From: Heracleum sosnowskyi
Lineage: Eukaryota > Streptophyta > Magnoliopsida > Apiales > Apiaceae
Assembly: GCA_030848705.1 (NCBI GenBank)
Contig: CM061237.1
Coordinates: 86,733,910-86,797,909 of the forward strand
Length of the DNA: 64,000 nucleotides
Direction of reading: 5' to 3'
Shown here: positions 1-11,056 of the stretch, in pieces
Layout of the letters: every line of letters starts with the position of its first letter
Position numbering within the stretch: the stretch's first letter is position 1
Made by a program: the position numbers and the translations under genes
Notes under the pieces: generated by a model
What the model was told of the DNA's origin: nothing
The model's database searches: none
What the model saw: only the letters and a program-made list of their open reading frames with translations

Positions 1-2
1 AG

Positions 3-2768
3 TTTTTAAACCCTCAACCTCAACCACAACAGCAACCGCAGCAGATAAACAATGATACTCAAGTCGCTCCAAGACAAAAGACTGGAGGTAGGATTAAGCA
101 CAGAGCTTTCAAGGCTGCTACAACTTTTAATACTGATGATGTTGAGGGGTCAACCTCTGTTAAAACTTCAAGGAAGAAAAGAAAAGTTAGAGCAAACAGA
201 CCACAGTCTGATGCTGCTGTTGAAGATAGTGAAACTGATGAAGAAACTCTTCATCAGAGGAAAAGGAGATTAGTAGCAGCACATCTATTTGGTGCAAATC
301 TTGACGTTCAGATTCAAGAGGATGAAGCTGTCTTTGAGGACAGAGTTTCTATGGAGAATGTACCTTCTGAAGTACAAGAGGAGATTTTTGATACTACTGT
401 GCCTACTAAGGACAGAGTAAATACTGCAACAGAAGCTCCTACATCAAATACTGATGATGTAGTTGAGGAAGCTGCTGATCACTCTGATAGCAGGATTTTT
501 GAGCCTCAAGGATTTGATATGGAAGCTGAAGCAAACACCTCTTTAAACCCTGAACATTTTACAGAGGGTTTGGAAGCTGATCTGGATACTGTGAGAATTG
601 AAGAATCTATGGCTTCTCACACAGAAATCCTTGCTTTTGAAGTTGAGAAAGGTGAGGAAGTCAATCAGACTTTAGCTGCGAATGCTACAGAAGCTGTTAC
701 TACAGAAACTGCAAATCCTGATGTTGTTGATGCAGAGTTTGTTGCAAACTCTGAGGATGCTTTTGTTCTTGAAGCTCTACAACAATCTGTTGTTGAGATT
801 GTTCAAAGAGAAGCAGAGTATAGTAATCATGCACACTCTGATGATCCTGAAAAAGTGGCAGAGACTGTTCTTACAGAGAATGAAGCAGAGGATGACGATG
901 CTGAAGCTAGTCCTACTCATTCCAATCCTGACATTCAAGTCGAGTTATCTGATATTCAATCTAACTCTGATGAAGCAAGAGAAGTCAATCGTGCTATTGC
1001 AGAACATTTTCAGAATATGTACTTCTCAAATTGGTCAAGCAAGGATACTATCTTTTCCAATGAACGAGCTGCAGATTATGTCACAAAGTCTTCCAAAGAG
1101 ATTACAAATCCAGAACTTCTCAGTCATCTCAAAGCAACTATTGTACAAATCAAATCATTGAACAATCGTTTTGATGATTCTGACAAGGTGATTACAGGAT
1201 TGAGGAATGATATAACTCAAAGAGAGCTTACACAGCAAAAGGACAAATCTCTATACATCTCCTTGTGTAAAGATCAGAAGATTTTTGATTCCAGGTTGTC
1301 CAAAGTTGAAGAAAATCAAGTAAAAATGTCAACTCAGTTGGATGAAATTGCAAATTCCATTAAATTGCTCACATCAGTTTTGCTGTCTGATGATGTCAAA
1401 AAGGGGGAGAGAGTATCTAAGGACAAATGCAAGAGCTCTCAAAATCTGACTTAGAAGGATGATACTGCTGATGGTGGTGGTGCAAGAGACAAATATCATC
1501 CAAGATCAAACAATGTTCAAAGGCAAGGGAGGAGGTCAAACTCTGATGCTCAGACAAATGCTGATGGAAAAAGAATAAACACTGGAGGGAAGTCTTCTTC
1601 AAGGGTTAGAAGTTTACTTCTTTCCTCTAAATCTCCAGTTACTGATGAAGAAGTTGCTACACAGTTATTCTTAGCAGAACATGGTAAAGATGTTACTATT
1701 GAAGCTGGAATTTACAAGAAAAAGGAAATCAAGGCTCCAAGGAGAAAAGAAAAAGGAATTGTTATCAAAGAGAATGTAAACTCTGATCAGAGTTTACAGT
1801 ACTCAAGGAGGCCTATTTGTTCAAATGCTGATAAAGGTAAAGGCGTGATGATTGAAGAGCCTAACCTGAAAAAGAAGAATTATTCAACCTCTGACATTGC
1901 TCAAGTTGAAACAAGATTAGCTAAATCAACCTCTGACGCTGCTCAAGTTGATGTTATTACCAAAGTTATGACAACCTCTGACGTTGCTCAAGTTGTATAG
2001 AAATCTACACTACTTCCAGGATTCAGCAAACCTAAAATTCTTGAAGACTTAAAGCTTGAAGCTGTGAATTTCTCAGAAACCAGAACAGTATTGGGAAAAG
2101 AAGCCTTTGATAAATCTGGACTGGGTTCACACAGAGAGAGAAGAACAAATAACAGATCTCAAGATAACATTTCACTGGCAGAGTCTGGTATTGGGATTAC
2201 ACAAGAAAATCTTGATAAGTTAGAGTCTGTACAGTTGATTTTTCACAGAGTATTGAAGAAGCAATTTCTGTTATACTTCATGAGTGATGGAAGAGTTTAT
2301 AAGGTTGGAGAATCTGATGTCAATCTCAAATCATGGGAAGAACTTGAATATGTACTTTATCTTTTGAAAGTCAAGAACAGACACACTCATGATGTTGCTC
2401 AAGTGTTGAGAGAGAAGATGCTGAGATCTAAAGCTATGCTTGGAGGAGGAGTGTCAAGTGTTTATATTCCAAAGTATAGGAATCATGCTGGAAAAATAGT
2501 GGAAATGAAAAGAAACAGTGCAAGACTAAGGACTGATCTGGGAGTTAAAGTCTTAGAATTCAATCTAGAATCTGATAAACCATATTTTATTAGGCTAGGG
2601 AATGAGATGAGGAAAAATTCCATCTATTCTTTGAGAGCTGCAATTTATCAGACTGGAGAATCTGATCCAGAGTTGAAGAAAATTATGGTTGAAGAGCTGG
2701 AAAGGGCTGAAAGAAGACTTCTCATAGATTATCTCAGAACTGTTCCTGATATTCAAGAAGTCAAGTAA
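3..2768 (+). pseudogene. extra ORF (ORF3) of SIRE-like Copia, 5'-truncated by window, two in-frame stops
   Basis: One reading frame runs from the window edge to a TAA at 2766-2768 with two TAG stops, at 1452-1454 and 1998-2000, so about 920 residues are visible. It starts inside a Gln/Pro-rich stretch, then has a GGRIKHRAFK motif and a basic cluster (RKKRKV) that resembles a nuclear localisation signal. A long acidic Glu/Ala/Asp-rich middle follows, then a helical probably coiled-coil part (around 1050-1400), three TSDxAQV repeats (around 1890-1995), and a conserved C-terminal domain (2064-2765) rich in charged residues. The same order is seen in the minus-strand copy at 6156-9752. In SIRE-type Copia elements an ORF in this place has been called env-like. 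I see no signal peptide or membrane segment here, so an envelope role is not supported. Function unknown. Confidence 0.8.
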
Positions 2769-2918
2769 AGTCTGACTGTAAGTTTTTGTTGTTTTCTGTT
2801 CTAAGTTAAATTTAAACTCTGTTTTAAAGTTAAACTCTGACATATTTTAAACACTGCATTTGTTATATGTTTTGACATCATCAATTATCTGTTTAACTTG
2901 TACATTTTTGTATGAACA

Positions 2919-2931
2919 AGTTGGGGGAGAT
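2919..2931 (+). other. polypurine tract
   Basis: The run AGTTGGGGGAGAT directly precedes the LTR start TGTTAG at 2932. This is the expected place and composition for the plus-strand DNA primer site. The minus-strand relative has the same tract at 6012-6024. Confidence 0.85.
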
Positions 2932-3474
2932 TGTTAGATATAATTGCTGACGTTTGTTCATCAGTGTTTAAGTACCAGGTACATATCAGAGTTTACATAG
3001 AAGCCAGTCAGAGTTTGGTAAAGTCTGACTGGGTGAAGAGTTTACATGGAAGCCGGTCAGAGTTTGTTAAAGTCTGACAGGGTGATAGTTGACTTAGCTG
3101 TCGGTGCAAAGATAAAGATTCTAGAAGCAATATATTCTGAAGATGGAAAGAAGCAGAATATATTGATACAGCTAAGGAGACTGGACAGAAGACTGAAGCA
3201 ATCCTTAATTGATAATAATTGTATAGCTAATTTATAGGAGTATCAATTAGATAAGGATTGTATGTAGCTGTGTACCATATAAACACAGATAGGTTATCCC
3301 TAGAAGGGGTGCAAACATTGAATATATTATTCTTGTAACCTAGTAGCTCTTTGTGATTCATTAACATCACTAAGAGAGAAACTGTTAATATAATTACAGT
3401 TTGTTGATTTATAAAGTGTTCTTGATTGTTATTCTCATACATACTTGATTATATATTGTGTATTCGGCCTAACA
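2932..3474 (+). repeat. 3' LTR of SIRE-like Copia (543 bp)
   Basis: Begins TGTTAG and ends CTAACA, and aligns along its whole length with the reverse complement of the 494-bp LTR at 5518-6011. A likely TATA element (CATATAAAC) lies at 3276-3284. The U3 part carries repeated CAGAGTTT motifs near 2986, 3010 and 3058. Confidence 0.9.
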
Positions 3475-4120
3475 CACTCAATCAAGAGGCCAATAATATC
3501 TCTCCTAATAATAGGAGGGTTAAATCCTATATCTATCATTCATATTTCTCATACGACTCATAATATACCTGATGTCCACTTTTATCATCACCCGGTCAAA
3601 GGTAACTTTTAATGTAATCAAAGTATTTTAATCCTCGTATAGAAATATAATGATCTCAAGTCTAAGGATCATTACACCATTATCACTGTGAGCTATTCTA
3701 ATGACTTTATTACCATGTAGAATATCATTGTGGGTCAATCCGGTGCCATGTAGAATATTACATGCACCTATGTTCTTGACTTTAGTATCACTATACCTAT
3801 GACCAATGAGATGTGGTCATTTAGTCAACGATCATACTAATCTTTATGCATCATAATTGTCCCAATTCATAATGCTTAATTAGGGATATTTTAGGAATAT
3901 AAACACTATTCATATAATCTCATTTTTAAGTCACATACTTAAAGACATAGAATACGTGTTCAATATTCCAAGGACATTTATTACTCTAACATTAATATCG
4001 CAGTAAATAAAGACATAATAATTGTTATCGAATAATCAATAGAACATAATCATTATTAAATAACAAAATAGTGTTTCCCAGAAGTACAATTGTATTGTCT
4101 CTAGGGCACTAATACTAACA
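3475..4120 (-). repeat. Copia-type LTR fragment, second family
   Basis: The stretch reads as the 5' part of an LTR in reverse orientation: on the minus strand it starts TGTTAGTATTAGTGCCC at 4120. Most of 3475 to about 4055 is closely similar to 58696-59215. No internal domain adjoins it and the left part is cut off by the Copia element at 1-3474. It has no coding content. Confidence 0.6.
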
Positions 4121-4850
4121 CTTACCGTAACAGATGCTTCAGTATTTGTCTCCTTTGAATTTTGGTTATGTACCTTGATTTGTCTTGTTATAAACGGCTA
4201 AGTGTTGACATCGTGAACTCCAGCATATTCCTGATTCTTTGACTTGTCGACATAGAGCATTCTTGACTTTGCTATATGAGGACTTTGCTATATGACTGTT
4301 TCAGGAGTATGCGATATAGGCTTAGTGAGGACTTCACGATATAGCCTTCTTGAGGACTTCACGATATAGCCTTCTTGAGGACTTCACGATATAGCACATT
4401 TTGACTTTGCTATCTCAAAACTTCACGACATCAGTAATGAAGACTTCACGACATAGTTCATTTAGGACTATGCGATCTAAGTACTTCATGACATGGATAT
4501 TTTGGACTTCACGACATAGTTCATTCTGACTTCACGATATAGGGACTTAGACAAATTTCTGCAACTTATTTCTTCAAGGCCTTATTCACTCCAATCCTGC
4601 TGCATGAACAAATTGAACTTCTTCCAGGATAATTATTCCATGGCCTATGTACATTCTAGGTGCAAGAAACTTGTTAAGCTCATTATAACTTTGAGCATAC
4701 AGAATAAAGCTAAGTACATGAAAACAAGACAAGTACAATGGAATCCTATACTATATCCCAGTGAAAGAATTCACCAGGTCATGTAGAGTGACATAGTCAC
4801 AATGAGTAGGCTTGTTAATAGTGGTATTCAGACATGCCTTGAGCCTAACA
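4121..4850 (-). repeat. probable LTR fragment with internal 25-bp repeats
   Basis: On the minus strand this segment starts TGTTAGGCTCAAGGC at 4850, the form of a Copia LTR start. It has no matching partner in the window. It is cut at 4121 by the LTR fragment to its left. A 60-codon ORF at 4604-4786 shows no recognisable motif and is probably chance. Confidence 0.4.
4264..4547. repeat. 25-bp tandem repeat and diverged relatives
   Basis: The unit GAGGACTTCACGATATAG plus CCTTCTT occurs in two exact copies from 4327, with a third starting at 4377 that diverges at its end. Looser versions of ACTTCACGAYATAG or ACTTTGCTATAT spread over about 280 bp on both sides. The segment is noncoding. Confidence 0.8.
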
Positions 4851-5187
4851 CTTGTCTTTCATAAGTACTACATTTTCTACAAATTAGGAATTAAAAAGGG
4901 AAATTTCAATTTTAAATAGATTAAATTTTATATTTACTTTACTCCAGCAGTAAAGATTTTAAATGCAAGAAAATTAAAATTGTATATATAATTTCATCTA
5001 ATAGTAAAGATTTAAAAGGCAAATTGTACATTTAGTTTCCTTTACTTATAAAGATTTAAAAGACAATTTAGATTTATTTCAAATCTTTGGTATTATTAAT
5101 TCAAAATTTTGAGAAAATTTGAAAAATATACTGAAACAATTTAAGAGGCGCCACCTCAATTTTTGTGTTCTCCCTTGTATAAGTAGA
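4851..5187 (-). mobile_element. Helitron-like 5'-end fragment
   Basis: Read on the minus strand it begins TCTACTTATACAAGG at 5187, followed by a GGTGGCGCC block (5145-5155). The same arrangement is found at 40369 going left. The AT-rich body also resembles the array at 38404-40369. A 5'-TC start fits Helitrons, but no Rep/helicase coding region is present, so this would be a non-autonomous fragment. Confidence 0.4.
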
Positions 5188-5220
5188 TTAGTTTACTAAG
5201 TCGCGCTTCGTTGCGGCTTT
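5188..5220 (-). other. Helitron-like 3' terminus (hairpin plus CTAA)
   Basis: On the minus strand an imperfect GC-rich hairpin (GCCGCAACGAAGCGCGAC, about 5200-5217) is followed within about 10 nt by CTAA at 5191-5188. That fits the Helitron rule of a short 3' hairpin and a CTRR end. It directly abuts the TC start at 5187. DNA from 5221 to 5517 is AT-rich with a duplicated ATACCTTCAGAGCTAT motif (about 5329 and 5381) and no gene. Confidence 0.4.
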
Positions 5221-5517
5221 ATAATAATATCTCTAAATTTTCTCAAAAAATATTCTACAAAATACGTTTTTAAATAAAATAATATTTCTAATATAAAATT
5301 AAGTTTTGTTCTGAATTATATATATATATACCTTCAGAGCTATATAAATTTCTAGATCGTTCAATCAAAAACTACAATTATACCTTCAGAGCTATTAAAA
5401 TCTTCACTACCTCCAAATCTACTTCCAGTAAGAAAAAAATCAAAAAATATGAACAAACATCATTTTTGTTGCTGTGAGAATTTTTTATTAATAATGATCT
5501 CTTTTTGTCAAAGTAAA

Positions 5518-6011
5518 TGTTAGGCCGAATACACAATATATAATCAATATATGTATGAGAATAACAATCAAGAACACTGTTTATGAACAAGAAACTGAAT
5601 TATATTAAATAACTCTTCTCTCAGTGATGTAAAATATCACAGAGAGCTGCTAGGTTACAAGAATAATGTATTCAGTATTCGCATCCCTTTTAGGGTTAAC
5701 CTATCTGTGTTTATATAGAACACAGTTACACAATCAATCTCTAATTGATATTCCTATAAATCAGCTATACAATTTATATCAATTTAGGATTGCTTCTGTC
5801 TTCTGTCCCGTTTCTTTAGCTATCTCAATATATCTTGCTTCTTTCCATCTTCAAGATATATTGCTTCTAGAATCTTCAAGTATGCACCGACAACTAAATA
5901 AACTCTCACCCCGTCAGACTTTAACAAACTCTGACTGGCTTCTAGTGTAAACTCTGATAAGTACCTGTTACTTAAACACTGATAAACAATCATCAGCAAT
6001 TATATCTAACA
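5518..6011 (-). repeat. 3' LTR of the Copia element (494 bp)
   Basis: Matches the second LTR (16755-17041 joined to 23063-23269) at the same total length. It carries a TATA-like sequence on the minus strand (CTATATAAA, about 5710-5718) and CAGAGTTT motifs in U3 (5927-5935, 5949-5957). Confidence 0.95.
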
Positions 6012-6024
6012 ATCTCCCCCAACT
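6012..6024 (-). other. polypurine tract
   Basis: On the minus strand AGTTGGGGGAGAT abuts the 3' LTR, identical in form to the tract at 2919-2931. Confidence 0.85.
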
Positions 6025-6155
6025 TGTGCATAACAAAAATGTACAAGTTAAAAGATAATTGATGATGTCAAAACATTAACAAATGCAGTGTTTATAACAT
6101 AACAGAGTTTAACTTTTACTTAGAACAGAAAACTTTAAAAACTTACAGTCAGCCT

Positions 6156-9100
6156 TTACTTAATTTCTTCAATGTCAGGCACTGTCCTGAGATAATCTGT
6201 AAGTAGTCTTCTTTCAGCTCTTTCTAGCTCAGCAGTCATTATCTCTTTCAGCTCCTTAAGTTCTGGATCTCTTTCACCAGTCTGATATATGGCAGCCCTC
6301 AGAGAATAAATGCTGTTTTTATTCATCTCATTTCCAAGTCTTATAAAGAAAGACTTATCAGACTCTAGATTGAACTCTAAGACTCTTATTCCCAGTGCAG
6401 TTCTGAACCTTGCACTATTCCTCTTCATCTCTACCAGCTTTCCATGAGCATCTCTATATTTAGGAATATAAGCACTTGAAATTCTGGCTCCAAGCAAAAC
6501 TTTAGACTTCATCATTCTCTCTTTCAAAACTTGAGCAGCATTATGAGTACTTTGATTTTTCACTTTCAGCAGATATAAAACATACTCCAGCTCTTCCCAT
6601 AGCTTCAGATGAATGTCAGCTTCTCCAATTCTATAAACTCTTCCATCAGCCATGAAGTATAACAGAAACTCCTTTTTAATTCCTTTGTGATAGATCATCT
6701 GAACAGACTCTAACTTGTCAAGGCTTTCTTGAGTTACCCCAACACCAGGTTCTGCCAGTGATGTATGATCTAAAGGACTGTTATTTATTCTTTTCTCTCT
6801 ATGTGATCCCAAACCAGATTTATCATAAGTTTCCTTTCCTAACACTGATCTGGTTTGAAGAAAATTCACATTTCCTGGCTTCAGAGTTTCATCTCTAGTT
6901 GGTTTTGCAAAAATACCTTGGAGTTGTGAAGATATCAACTGAGTTTGTACAACTTGAGCAGTGTCAGAGGTTGTCACAACTTTAGCAGAATTATCAACTT
7001 GAGCAACGTCAGTGGTTGATTGATTAGGTCTTGATTCAACTTGAGCCATGTCAGAGGTTGAATGAGCCTTCTTTGATAACTCAGGTTCTTCAATCAATTT
7101 ACCTTTACCCTTATCAGTGCTTGCTCCAACAGGCCTCCTTGAGTATTGTAAACTCTGTTGAGAGTTCACATTCTCTTTAATAAAGATTCCTTGTTCCTTT
7201 CTCCTAGGAGCCTTGACAGCCTTTTTCTTGTAAGTTCCAGCTTCAACCTTCTTTTTCTGCTCTTCAGCAAGAATCTGCATTTCAGCATCCATATCTTCAA
7301 CTGTGGCTTCACCACCATGTTCTTCCAGAAATAGCTTAGCTGCAATCTCTTCATCAGTAATTGGATTGGCTGAAATCACTAGACTTTTAAGTCTTGAAGA
7401 AGATTGAGCACCAGAGTTTATTCTATCAGAGTTTGTCAGCCTAGTAGAGTTTGACCTAAGTCTCCCTTGCTCTTGAGTAGATTTTGACCTTTTCTCTGAT
7501 TCTTTGCTTCCACCATCTGTAGCATCATCCCTCCGTCTCAGAGTTGGAGCCCTTTTGCATTTGTCTTTAGGAACTCTCTCCCCCTTTTTTGACATCATCA
7601 GGAATAAGTACAGATGTCAGCAATTCCAAAGATGCAGCAATAGAATCAATCTTTGTAGCCATTTCATCTTGATTTCTTTCAACTGTGCTTAGTCTCTGCT
7701 TGATTTCTGCCTGATCCTTGATCATAGAAGAATATTGAGCTCTATCATTCTTCAAGGCCAATTCCTTAGCAACACTATCATTCCTCAGGCCTATGACAGC
7801 TTTGTGAGTCTCATCAAAGCGATTGTGCAAAGATTTAACTTGAACAATTGTGGCCTTCAAATGTGTCAACAACTCAGGATTTGAAATTTCTTTAGCAGAC
7901 TTAGCAACAAAATCAGCAGTTCTTTGTGTAGAGAAAATACAATCTGCCCCTGACCAATTTGCATAGTACATTTCTCTATAATGATCTTCAGTGGCACGTT
8001 GATTTTCCTTGACAGACTCTGCAGTAGGATCCCTTAGAAAAGGTATGGATTCATGATCATCAGAGTCTGACAGTGCAATATTGATCCCAGAGTTTGCATG
8101 ATCAGAATTTACAGAAGTGTGATCATCACTGTCAGAAACAACTCTGTCTACTAAAGGCTCTGTAGCTTCTTCAACTATATTCTCTGCTACAGCTTCATCA
8201 TGAATTTGTTCTGCAACAGCTTCACTTTTCTCAGAGTTAACTGCCTCAGCAACTTCTTCTTCTGCTAGAATAGCATTTTGAACAGTGTTTTCAACAAGAA
8301 CATCTTCTTCCAGATTCTCTGCTGTAGCTTCATCCAGCTTCTCAACAGCTGCTTCAACAATCTTCTCAGAAGAGACAAATTTTGCTTCCTGATTAACTTC
8401 CTCACCCAATTCAAGAATTTGATTTGTGACAGAGAGAAGCTCTGTATGAGTTGCTATAGACTCATCAACTACTAGGGTGGCTTGATCAGTTGCCACATCC
8501 TCAGTGTCACAAACACTGATTGCAGGATGTGCTTCAAAATCCATGTCCAAAGGATCGACATCAGCATCTGCTCTGTCCTCTTTAGGCACAGTAGCTTCAA
8601 CATTTACATCAGCCTCCTCAGTAACAACATTAGGAGCTGCATTCTGTTCAGCTTCAGGAACAGCTTCAGTTTCTAACTCATCAAAAAGATAGTCAGCTAC
8701 CAATCTTCTTCTTCTTTGATGAAGAGTTTCAGTATCTTCCTCATCATCAGAACGTGGCCTCTTTGCTCTTCTCTTCTTAGAAGGACCATCAGACTTTGGC
8801 AGAGAAGATTTTGACACTCCAACTTCAGTAGCTGGCTTAACAATCTTTGCAGGTTTAAAAGCCCTGTGTTTGATTCTACCACCTGTCTGAATTGGTTGGG
8901 ATGTAGATGGAGGAACTTCAGTGTTTAGTGGTTCTGGTTGTGGATCTGCTTGAATAGAATCATCCAAAAACTGCTGCACTAATGCAGGCAGTAAGAGATC
9001 ACCTACAGAACCCTTCTTCACATCTTTGTTCACAAGATCAGAGAATATATGTTTGTGTAATTTAAAACATGGAATTACATCTGCATCATTAATATATACC

Positions 9101-9752
9101 CCACTAACACAGGTAGAAAATAAAAGCTGACAGAATCTAGCAAAGTAAACTACTTCCCTATTTTCATTCATTTTCTCCCCTAAGTTACTTAAAACAAATC
9201 TACCAAAATCAAAATTGGTACCATAGAGAAGAGAATACCCTATTTGTAGACTGTCAGTGGGTATGGCATCCCAGTTCGTACACTTCTTCCCGAACGTTCT
9301 TGTGATACAGTCGAAGAAAAAGCTCCACTCCTTCCTCAAGAACGGTCGCTTCAAGTGACCTATCTTGGCCAAAGATCCACCATAACCTATCTCCCTCATC
9401 ATCCTCAGCAACTCAGCATCACCAACAGCAATGGTGTAAGCAGTATGTTCACCAAAGCCCATAGCATCACGTACCGTACCAGGAGTAATTACATACTCTG
9501 TTTCTTGAAACTCGAAAATAATAGATGGCGTTCCAGAATCACCACCATCATCATAGATACCAGTCTCCCAGAAGCTTTTGATTTGAAACACAGAAAGCCT
9601 CTCTGTTCTACAAGAGCACGCCCAATTGGAGATTGGGCAAGAAAATTTTGCATCAAGTGAAACGCCTTTGGTGCGTTCACATTAACCAATGGAGCAACAT
9701 AATTATTAGGAACGAATTCAAGCCCAGAAGAGACAAAAGCAGTAGAACCCAT
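6156..9752 (-). pseudogene. extra ORF (ORF3) of SIRE-like Copia, two frameshifts
   Basis: The protein would be about 1200 residues. It starts at the ATG at 9752 (MGSTAFVSSGLEF...), shifts frame near 9590-9600 into a long open frame (to 7567), and shifts again near 7575-7598 in an AAAAAAGGGGGAGAGAG run. The plus-strand copy reads through the second point, so that one is a likely single-base change. The N-terminal third is a globular domain with Trp/Cys/Phe-rich motifs. The middle has a basic cluster KKRRAKRPR followed by acidic DDEEDTE and RRRR (8700-8790). An Ala/Glu-rich, probably coiled-coil region spans about 8150-8650. The C-terminal part has TSDxAQV-like repeats (6950-7060) and the domain ending DYLRTVPDIEEIK. 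No membrane segment or signal peptide is seen. Function unknown. Confidence 0.8.
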
Positions 9753-11056
9753 TAGTATGATTTAGAGATAAACAGAGAATGACTTAGAGAACTTTTGAGA
9801 GTGTTTGCAGTAAGAGTGTTTGTGAAAATGTGTATGTTACAATAAGCTGTGAATCGGAGTAATTTGTGAAAAGTTCAAACGAATATGTGTATTGTATATT
9901 AATACAAAAAGAAAGAATTAAAAACTGAACAGTTTCTAATCAATACACACAACTGTCTTACTCCGTGAAACGTGTGAGTGTGACACGTGGCATACATGCA
10001 ATGACTGACAAAAGTAATTGACAGTTTCCAATGCGCATGCGTAGTAAAAAGAGCAATAATTACCGCCTATTACATTTTTCTAGACACTCAACCTCTCTCC
10101 ATTTTCAAAAACTCAAACAAACCGTTTCAATCATACTCTCTATTTTCCAAAAATAATGTTCCTCAATAATTATGAAATGTCTGAAACAACCTTATTTATT
10201 TTAATCATCAGAGATTAAAAATAAATTACCTCTGTGTAGAGTACACAGTTCATCAGTTTTTATCAATTCTCCTCTTTCATTAATAATCTCTTTTCTCAAA
10301 ATGCACAGTTGTGAATATTTGTGTGTGAATAGAAGAGTTTAGTGAATATAAATATTGAGAGCATCTCAAAGTGCATAAAATCCACAAAATAAATCAGTAA
10401 AAACTGGTTGCCCAAACTCTCATATGTAAAACATATCTGATTTCATCTAAACTCTGTATTTATTAGTATTCATTTGTTTTCACCCCCTTAATTTTTTTTT
10501 TCCCAGTAATCAGTGGTTAGCACTAGTCACCAAAAATCAAAAATTTTAGCCCTTATTTCATACAATAAGTTCCTGGGTCTTCCTAGGCACAACATGATCT
10601 CAAAGGAATTTGTGCATATTTTTGCATCTTTTGCTTAGGGGTGAATTAACAGTAACTATTTATCAGAGTTTAGACTTACATCATTTAACGTTTATGATTT
10701 ATGAGAGAAAGTGCAAACAGCTAATACAGACTCAGTGTATAGGATCAATAAACTAAGAGATGCTATAAATATAGAGACAGTATCATGCTGTGTAAAATTT
10801 CTGCACACATTTGAGATCAGATTTTATATAACTCAGAAAGATTCATGATTACTTACTAAGAATCATGCTTCATACAATTTTCTTCATCGGTCAATATGTT
10901 TCAGACAATAACACAATCAGAGTATAACATCAGAGTATGCTTCCAACAGAGTATGTTACCAGAGTTTATCAACATGATTTGCATGACAGTTAACACATGC
11001 AGAAAAACATGAGCAAATTTTCACAGATGAGTAAAGTTTGAGTCTAACCAATATCT
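9753..11056. other. noncoding spacer between RNase H and extra ORF
   Basis: No ORF or known domain is found. It is AT-rich and holds repeated TCAGAGTTT or TCAGAGTAT motifs, densest at about 10915-10970. It may contain the leader for a subgenomic or spliced extra-ORF transcript, but no signal proves this. Confidence 0.6.

Larger units (their letters stand above)
1..3474 (+). mobile_element. 3' part of a SIRE-like Copia LTR retrotransposon
   Basis: The segment holds, in order, the extra ORF that follows pol in this family, a polypurine tract and a 3' LTR. It matches the complete minus-strand element at 5518-23269 in protein, polypurine tract and LTR. The 5' LTR, gag and pol lie left of the window. 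The DNA right of the LTR (CACTC...) continues an older LTR fragment also present uninterrupted near 58696, so CACTC is a candidate target duplication; its left copy cannot be seen. Confidence 0.85.

Noticed and set aside
4604..4786. Short ORF that could be a small host gene
   Set aside because: It lies in a probable LTR fragment, has only 60 codons and no recognisable feature.
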